NCBI GenBank assembly: GCA_944326695.1
Contig: CALVEZ010000032.1
Span: 1 to 39,838 of the forward strand
From: Candidatus Bilophila faecipullorum
Lineage (GTDB): Bacteria; Desulfobacterota; Desulfovibrionia; Desulfovibrionales; Desulfovibrionaceae
Direction: 5' to 3'
DNA length: 39,838 nt
Position numbers and translations under genes: made by a program. Position 1 is the stretch's first letter; each line of letters begins with the position of its first letter. Below, one piece after another: positions 35,256-39,838 of this stretch. The notes under the pieces are model-generated. The model was not told the DNA's origin. It saw nothing but the letters and a program-made list of their open reading frames with translations, and did not search any database.

Positions 35256-35729
35256 ATGGCTGAGCGGGCGCTCGTGCTTGGAGTAGGCAACATCCTGTTC
35301 TCCGATGAGGGCATCGGCGTGCGTACCGTTGAGCGCCTGCAACGGTACGCCGCCCTGCCGGACAACGTGGTCCTGATGGACGGGGGCACGCTTGGCATCC
35401 GCCTCATGGACGCCATCATGGACTGCGATGTCCTTGTCGTCGTGGATGCCGTGCTCGGCGGCGGAGAACCCGGCACCATCTATCGGCTGGAAGGGGAGGG
35501 CTTGCGCCAGAGCATGAGCTTCCGCGATTCCATGCACCAGACGGATTTGCTGGACACGCTCATCTACTGCGAGCTCGCGGGGCACAGGCCGGAGGCCGTG
35601 GTCATCGGCATGGAGCCCGCCGACTACCGGACGATGGACACGGCGCTCACGCCTGTCTGTGCGGCAAGGCTGCCTCAATTGGCCGAAAAGGTGCTGGAAG
35701 AACTGCGCGCCCGCGGCGTACTTGGCTGA
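35256..35729 (+). CDS. hynC: Hydrogenase maturation protease (HybD/HyaD family)
   Basis: Endopeptidase that trims the large-subunit C-terminus after nickel insertion. 157 residues, normal. Expected motifs: VLGVGNILFSDEGIGVRTVERL at the start, with the metal-binding Glu, DGGTLGIRLMDAIMDCD with the Asp, and HQTDLLDTL with the His. AAAAGGAG ribosome site; 21 bp after hynA, so hynBAC form one operon, followed by a terminator. HypA-F maturation genes are not in the window. Symbol hynC follows Desulfovibrio naming; the family is certain. Confidence 0.95.
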   Translation: MAERALVLGVGNILFSDEGIGVRTVERLQRYAALPDNVVLMDGGTLGIRLMDAIMDCDVLVVVDAVLGGGEPGTIYRLEGEGLRQSMSFRDSMHQTDLLDTLIYCELAGHRPEAVVIGMEPADYRTMDTALTPVCAARLPQLAEKVLEELRARGVLG

Positions 35730-35784
35730 GGGCGGCGGAAAGGAGCGTTTTACCGCCGCAAAAGGAATGTTTTCCCTTGGACGC

Positions 35785-35815
35785 AAAAAAGGAAGGCAAA
35801 TTGCCTTCCTTTTTA
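35785..35815. terminator. Bidirectional terminator after the hydrogenase operon
   Basis: GGAAGGCAA (35791-35799) pairs with TTGCCTTCC (35801-35809), flanked by A-rich and T-rich tracts on the two sides, so it could serve the hydrogenase operon and the opposing tRNA gene. Confidence 0.75.
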
Positions 35816-35821
35816 AATCTC

Positions 35822-35896
35822 TGGCTGGGCTACGTGGACTTGAACCACGATTAACGGGACCAGAATCCGTCGTCCTGCCAATTGAACGATAGCCCA
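35822..35896 (-). tRNA. tRNA-Gln (anticodon CTG), CCA encoded
   Basis: Folds as a full cloverleaf on the minus strand: acceptor TGGGCTA/TAGCCCA, D-arm GTTC/GGAC, T-arm CGTGG-TTCAAGT-CCACG, genomic CCA end. The anticodon loop TTCTGGT gives CTG, glutamine. The anticodon stem ACGGA/CCCGT has an A-C mismatch at 31-39, the pair closing the loop. Confidence 0.93.
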
Positions 35897-36071
35897 ACAA
35901 CGTGGGAATGTTTCTCGCAAAAAAGCGGACGGAAGTCAAGCCCCGCCGGGCAAAACGTTTCCCGCCGCCAGGGTGCGTATGGGAAAAGCCCGGTGTGCAG
36001 GTCCATGTTTCCGCGTTTTTTATGGGGCCGCGCTGACGGCTTCAAACGCCGAGGAGGGAGCCCGAGGGGAG

Positions 36072-36161
36072 TTATTTGCGGCGCGAGGAAATATATTTGC
36101 CCACGACGATGCCGATCAGTACGGCGCAGAGAAAGGAGATGAAGGGACCGATGACGTCCAT
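36072..36161 (-). CDS. 29-residue single-pass membrane peptide downstream of the antiporter
   Basis: Encodes MDVIGPFISFLCAVLIGIVV followed by a basic end GKYISSRRK: one transmembrane segment with a positive C-terminus. ATG at 36161 with a GAGG ribosome site, 29 bp after the antiporter stop on the same strand. Its size and topology resemble small regulatory membrane peptides that sit on transporters. Role inferred from position only. Confidence 0.65.
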   Translation of the reverse strand: MDVIGPFISFLCAVLIGIVVGKYISSRRK

Positions 36162-36190
36162 AGGCGTACCTCGTTTGGTTGAAGGGAAGG

Positions 36191-37498
36191 CTAGGAGCGC
36201 CCGGGTACTGCAACAGGCGTACGGTTTTCGCGCGCAAGGCCGTTGAGCACGGGCACCAGATAGAGATAAAGGGCATAGGGCAGGCATTCCATGCCGACCC
36301 CGAGCGTGGCGCAGGGCACGCTGCACGCGATGCTCCACGGGACAAGCGCGGCGATGAGGATGACGCTGTTCTCCAGATGGATCGCGCGTTCCTGCCGCGT
36401 GGTGGCGAGCAGGCGGCACAGTTGATCCGTAAGGATGGTGGCCAGCGTCTGGTTGCAGCTTATGGCCGAAACAGGGATGCTCACCGCCGCCGTCGCCCGG
36501 AAGACGCCCCATTTGTCCGCCATGCGCCGGATGCCTTCTTCAAAACCGCGCAGAAGGCCCGTTGCATCGAAGATGCCCGCATAGGAGGAAGAAAGGAGGA
36601 CGATGCCCGCCACCATCCGCATGGAAAGGATGCCGCCCCCGGCGAGCATTTCCGCGCCTTCCGGCGGGCGATAGCCCCACAGCAGACAGGACAGCAGGTC
36701 GGAAGGGGGCATATCTTGCAGGAAAAGGCAGACGCCGCAGCCCGCGAGGATGCTGCACGTCATGGCGCGTTTCACCTCCACGCGGAAAAGGCTCAACGCG
36801 ACGATGGCCGCGGCGGGCAGGAGCGCCCATCCGCTGAGGCGGAACCATGCGTCAAGCTGGCCTGCCACCCCGCTGTCCACGCAGGCGGCGGCCCCGCTCG
36901 GCGACAAAAGCTTATAGCCGAGGCCCGCCAGCAGGAAAGGCGTGACCCCGGTCCGCCACATGCGCCGGATATTGTCGTAAATATTGGTATTGGTAAGGGC
37001 GCACACCAGCGCCGCGCTTGAGGACATGGGCGAGCAGCGATCCCCCACGTAAATGCCGCTCATGATGGCCCCGGCGGTCAGGCCTTCGTGCAGCCCCGCC
37101 GTGCGGGCGAGGAGCATAAAGATGACCCCAAGGGTGCTCACGGTGCCGAAAGAGGTCCCCAGAAGCAGGCTCATCAGGCTGCACAGGATGAAGACGGAAA
37201 GGTAGAAGGAAGCGGGATCGACCCACGGGAGCGTATCCCGGATGATCAGCGGGATCGTCCCGGCGGCGCGCCAGATGGCGGTCAGCATCCCGATAAGGCA
37301 GAAAATGAGGAGGATATTGCTTACCTTGCGGACGCCCGTGAGGAGCATGGTACCCACGGCACGGGGGGCATGGCCCAGATGCAGCGCGTAGGCCGAAAAG
37401 CAGAGCAGCCCGAGCAGCAGCGCCCACAGGATGGTGGCTCCCGTGAGGACACATGCCGTCAGGCCTGCGAGAAAAATGCCCAGCACCGCGCCTTTCAT
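36191..37498 (-). CDS. NhaC-type Na+/H+ antiporter family protein
   Basis: Integral membrane protein, 435 residues, about eleven hydrophobic segments. The NhaC-family core is visible: LLGTSFGTVSTLGVIFMLLAR, GAIMSGIYVGDRCSPMSSSAAL, and the C-terminal SAISCNQTLATILTDQLC. Such proteins swap Na+ for H+ or carry related exchange (some exchange malate/lactate, MleN), so the substrate is not fixed. The ATG is at the window-left edge of a 450-bp gap. A 29-residue membrane peptide gene follows. Confidence 0.9.
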   Translation of the reverse strand: MKGAVLGIFLAGLTACVLTGATILWALLLGLLCFSAYALHLGHAPRAVGTMLLTGVRKVSNILLIFCLIGMLTAIWRAAGTIPLIIRDTLPWVDPASFYLSVFILCSLMSLLLGTSFGTVSTLGVIFMLLARTAGLHEGLTAGAIMSGIYVGDRCSPMSSSAALVCALTNTNIYDNIRRMWRTGVTPFLLAGLGYKLLSPSGAAACVDSGVAGQLDAWFRLSGWALLPAAAIVALSLFRVEVKRAMTCSILAGCGVCLFLQDMPPSDLLSCLLWGYRPPEGAEMLAGGGILSMRMVAGIVLLSSSYAGIFDATGLLRGFEEGIRRMADKWGVFRATAAVSIPVSAISCNQTLATILTDQLCRLLATTRQERAIHLENSVILIAALVPWSIACSVPCATLGVGMECLPYALYLYLVPVLNGLARENRTPVAVPGRS

Positions 37499-37946
37499 GC
37501 GTCTTTTCCTCCCCGGTGCCTTCTCAAGGCGGAGTGCTTGTTTTCATGCTCCCCACCTTTTGTCAAGATGTCCGGTGGAGGGCTCGCCGGGGGGGATGGG
37601 AGGATGGAGGCACAGGGAGGGGGCTTGAGGGCCTCTTGGCCGAAACGACAAGGCGATAACGAAGGCTTCGGGACCGGGATTGCCTGCGCTTCACCGTTCC
37701 CGCAAGGAGGGAACAAAAAAATCCTTCTGGCCTTTCGCTCTCCATACGCGGGGAAGACGAAGCGCACGGCTTTTTCTCGGCAGCACACCGAGGGGAACTC
37801 GCTTCCCCTTCGGCGCGCCGCCTTTCGCGGGGCCGCCTTCCTGTCCGGATTCAGCCGGGCGGGGTACAGGTATTCAACATCAGTCATCCCCGCCCGTGAG
37901 AGCCTTCGGCGTGGAAAACGTTTGCCGTTCCTGGCCGTGCGCCGTC
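37499..37946. other. Gene-free gap between the antiporter and zinc finger genes
   Basis: About 450 bp. I see a short hairpin (AGGGGAA/TTCCCCT around 37790-37810) that could end the zinc finger gene's minus-strand transcript. No convincing gene. Confidence 0.4.
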
Positions 37947-38213
37947 TCAGCGGAGTTGGCTGTCCTTGCTGCCCCGGCGGTTGTAGAGGCTTACGGCCTT
38001 TTGCTCCTTGTCGGCTTCTTCCTGACAGGCAAGGCAGAGCCGGACGCCCGGCATGGCCTTGCGCCGTGCTTCGGGAATGGCCTCACCGCACTCCTCGCAA
38101 AAATGCAGGCTTTCGCCTTTGGGCAGGCAGCGCCGCGCCCGCGCCACTTCGTCGTTGATGGAGTCCTGAATTTGCTCGTGAACGGCTCCATCGCTGGTCC
38201 AGCCGCTAGCCAT
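37947..38213 (-). CDS. DksA/TraR-family C4 zinc finger protein
   Basis: 88 residues. Zinc ligands Cys39, Cys42, Cys60 and Cys63 (CEEC...CLAC) form the DksA/TraR-type finger, with PEARRKAMPGVRLC typical of the family. It lacks the long coiled-coil tip of full DksA, so it is a short TraR/YbiI-like member that may bind the RNA polymerase secondary channel (inference). GAAGGAGA ribosome site. Single gene, divergent from the CBS gene. Confidence 0.9.
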   Translation of the reverse strand: MASGWTSDGAVHEQIQDSINDEVARARRCLPKGESLHFCEECGEAIPEARRKAMPGVRLCLACQEEADKEQKAVSLYNRRGSKDSQLR

Positions 38214-38414
38214 GTCCGTTTCTCCTTCCCGTGAAGGGCATCTTTTTTTCCTGAAAAAACACCTTGTTGTTACAATATAGGTCTTGCTGCGGGAATGTCC
38301 ATTGCCGTGCCTTTACCATCTTCCGTCTCGCGGCGAGCGGTGTGACGGGGATCACAGCCCCGGCGGGCCGGAGGGCATAGGGTCGCCTGAAAGCTCCAGT
38401 CACCGGGAGGGATC

Positions 38415-39014
38415 ATGAATCGAACGACCGCCTTGCGTCCGCCGGAGTCTCCGCTTCCCACTACGGAGGATATTTTCCGCAGTATGAAGGAAATGGAAGC
38501 CTACGTCGACATCACGATGGAAGATTTTCAGGCCCTGTACAACCATGCGGGCCGCCTCGCCCGCCATCGGCTGCTGTTTTCCGTGACGGCGGCGGACGTC
38601 ATGCATTCGCCCACGCTATGCGTGCGGGAAAGCGATCCGGTTTCCCATGTCGTGGCTTTTCTGGAGCGCCACGGCATTTCCGGCGCGCCGGTGCTGGACG
38701 GGCGGGGCGGGCTGGCCGGAATCGTCTCGGAAAGGGATATCCTCCGCCTGTGCGGGGACGGCGTGGAAACGCCCATGCACCTTTTGGGCGTTCTGCTTCG
38801 CGGGACCTGCCGTCTGCCGGACAAGCTCAAGGAGGCTGTTGCGGCGATCATGACGCGGGAGGTGCGCACGGCTTCCCCCGCTACGCCGCTGGCCGAACTG
38901 GTGGCGCTTATGCGGCGGTACGGGATCAACCGTCTTCCCGTTCTTGATGAGGCGGGAAAGACCGTCGGCATCGTCTCGCGCACGGACCTTGTAAACACGT
39001 TGGGGAAATGCTGA
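38415..39014 (+). CDS. Tandem CBS-domain protein
   Basis: 199 residues with two CBS domains. The first is about residues 57-115 (VTAADVMHSPTLCVRESDPVSHVV...GIVSERDILRL). The second is about 141-197 (AAIMTREVRTASPATPLAELVALMRRYGINRLPVLD...GIVSRTDLV). CBS pairs bind adenosine nucleotides and act as energy sensors. The N-terminal ~50 residues (EDIFRSMKEMEAYVDITMEDF) are helical. GGAGGG ribosome site. Its TGA overlaps the ATG of the HPP gene (TGATG), so the two are made together; in other bacteria HPP and CBS domains are fused in one chain. Confidence 0.93.
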   Translation: MNRTTALRPPESPLPTTEDIFRSMKEMEAYVDITMEDFQALYNHAGRLARHRLLFSVTAADVMHSPTLCVRESDPVSHVVAFLERHGISGAPVLDGRGGLAGIVSERDILRLCGDGVETPMHLLGVLLRGTCRLPDKLKEAVAAIMTREVRTASPATPLAELVALMRRYGINRLPVLDEAGKTVGIVSRTDLVNTLGKC

Positions 39015-39553
39015 TGCACATGCTTCTGATGAAGATGAGGGGAGGGCAACAATCGCCGCCCCGGGCCGGAGGCAAAGAAATCCTGTGGGCGTGGCTTGGG
39101 AGTTGCCTGAGCATTGCGGCCATCGCCCTTTTGGAAAGGCACGCGACGGGAAACTACGGCTTCCCTCTCTTGATAGGCTCCTTTGGTGCGTCGGCGGTGC
39201 TGGCTTTTGGGGCGATCCGCAGCCCGCTGGCGCAGCCCCGCAACCTCGTGGGCGGGCATTTCCTCTCCGCGCTGGTGGGCGTATCGTGCTACCTGCTGTT
39301 TTCGGGCACGCTGTGGCTCGCTTCCTGCCTTGCCGTGGCGACGGCCATCGCGCTCATGCACCTGACCAAAACCCTCCACCCTCCGGGTGGAGCCACGGCA
39401 CTCATCGCCGTGACCGGCGGAGAGGGTATCCATCAGCTCGGATATTGGTATGCCTTCGTGCCTTGTCTGGCGGGGGCGGCGCTGATGCTTGGCATTGCCC
39501 TTATTGTCAACAACATTCCCCGCGAGTCACGTTATCCTTTGTTCTGGTGGTAG
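39014..39553 (+). CDS. HPP-family integral membrane protein
   Basis: 179 residues from the ATG that overlaps the CBS stop; an alternative ATG is at 39008. Four to five transmembrane helices, with the family signature TLHPPGGATAL (about residues 117-127), GNYGFPLLIGSFGASAVLAFG and SPLAQPRNLVGGH. HPP proteins are linked to nitrite transport in plants and cyanobacteria; in bacteria the substrate is not settled. Coupled to the preceding CBS protein, which likely gates it by nucleotide level (inference). Confidence 0.9.
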   Translation: MHMLLMKMRGGQQSPPRAGGKEILWAWLGSCLSIAAIALLERHATGNYGFPLLIGSFGASAVLAFGAIRSPLAQPRNLVGGHFLSALVGVSCYLLFSGTLWLASCLAVATAIALMHLTKTLHPPGGATALIAVTGGEGIHQLGYWYAFVPCLAGAALMLGIALIVNNIPRESRYPLFWW

Positions 39554-39838
39554 CGGGCGCTCCCCGGCCCTTCTTCAATGATCGCAAAAGCCGTTTTTCC
39601 ACACGGCTGATCTGACAAAGAAAAGCGAAGGCGCGGGCGCATCACGCCGAATCGTTTTCCTTTTGCGAGGTTTCCCTTCGGCAAAGGTGGTTTTTCAGCA
39701 TGGAGGAGGGCCGTCCTCACACCGCGAGATGCGTAAGCATGAGGACGACTTACTCTAGGAACTGTCTCCAAATAAGTTCTAGACTTTTTGTCCTTCTGTT
39801 GGTTTGCTGTTTTGCATGAGCAGACACGACATTTCAGA
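39554..39838. other. Window-end gap, possible mobile-element end
   Basis: No gene complete here. A short hairpin (AGCCGT/ACGGCT) lies around 39590-39608. From about 39755 the sequence becomes more AT-rich and starts GGAACTGTCTCC, with TCTAGGAACT and AAGTTCTAGA inverted around 39755-39782. This resembles an insertion-sequence end, but only about 85 bp are visible. Confidence 0.35.

Noticed and set aside
37088..38158. Plus-strand open frame over the antiporter 5' end and following gap
   Set aside because: Its first half is antisense to the antiporter and the rest has no features.

Overview
The window looks like a chromosomal segment of a sulfate-reducing deltaproteobacterium of the Desulfovibrionaceae, possibly a host-associated one. 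This is inferred from the GC-rich coding sequence, a Tat-exported periplasmic [NiFe] hydrogenase with its maturation protease, a CobA-HemD fusion of the kind used for siroheme and alternative heme synthesis, a tungstate-type ABC transporter, and the ffh-rpsP-khpA-rimM gene order. No database comparison was possible, so the taxon is inference.

Layout. 1-1187: divergent nitroreductase (frameshifted) and HxlR regulator. 1252-4331: housekeeping run ffh, rpsP, khpA, rimM, closed by a terminator; trmD and rplS, which often follow, are absent. 4794-7880 (minus): MFS transporter, small exported protein, then tungstate-type permease and ATPase with no recognisable binding protein. 8174-11571 (minus): purN coupled to cobA-hemD, a small unknown gene and a lipoprotein. 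11929-14915: serS and der. 14916-15570: convergent gap with a (TC)19 microsatellite and a 158-bp MITE with 8-bp target duplications.

15571-24095 is an accessory redox/detoxification island. It holds an exported alpha/beta hydrolase, two AraC_N-type regulators, a flavodoxin, an Fe-S aldo/keto reductase and an exported carboxymuconolactone decarboxylase-like protein. It also holds three decayed genes: two cupins and a Tat-exported DUF362 protein. Three copies of a promoter element with half-sites exactly 21 bp apart lie upstream of the hydrolase, the first cupin remnant, and the second cupin plus decarboxylase. This looks like an AraC-controlled regulon in the middle of decay, and it is the most interesting part of the window.

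24171-25711: larB and a short larC (nickel-pincer cofactor synthesis) without larA or larE. 26134-28314 (minus): a phage-like trio of S24 repressor, ERF annealing protein and SSB with palindromic operators. 28492-31631: universal stress protein, DAACS symporter and two unknown proteins. 31795-35729: small unknown gene, then hynB, hynA and the maturation protease. A tRNA-Gln(CTG) follows. 36072-37498 (minus): NhaC-type antiporter with a 29-residue membrane peptide downstream. 37947-39553: DksA/TraR-type zinc finger protein, then a two-CBS protein translationally coupled to an HPP membrane protein. The right edge may touch a mobile element.
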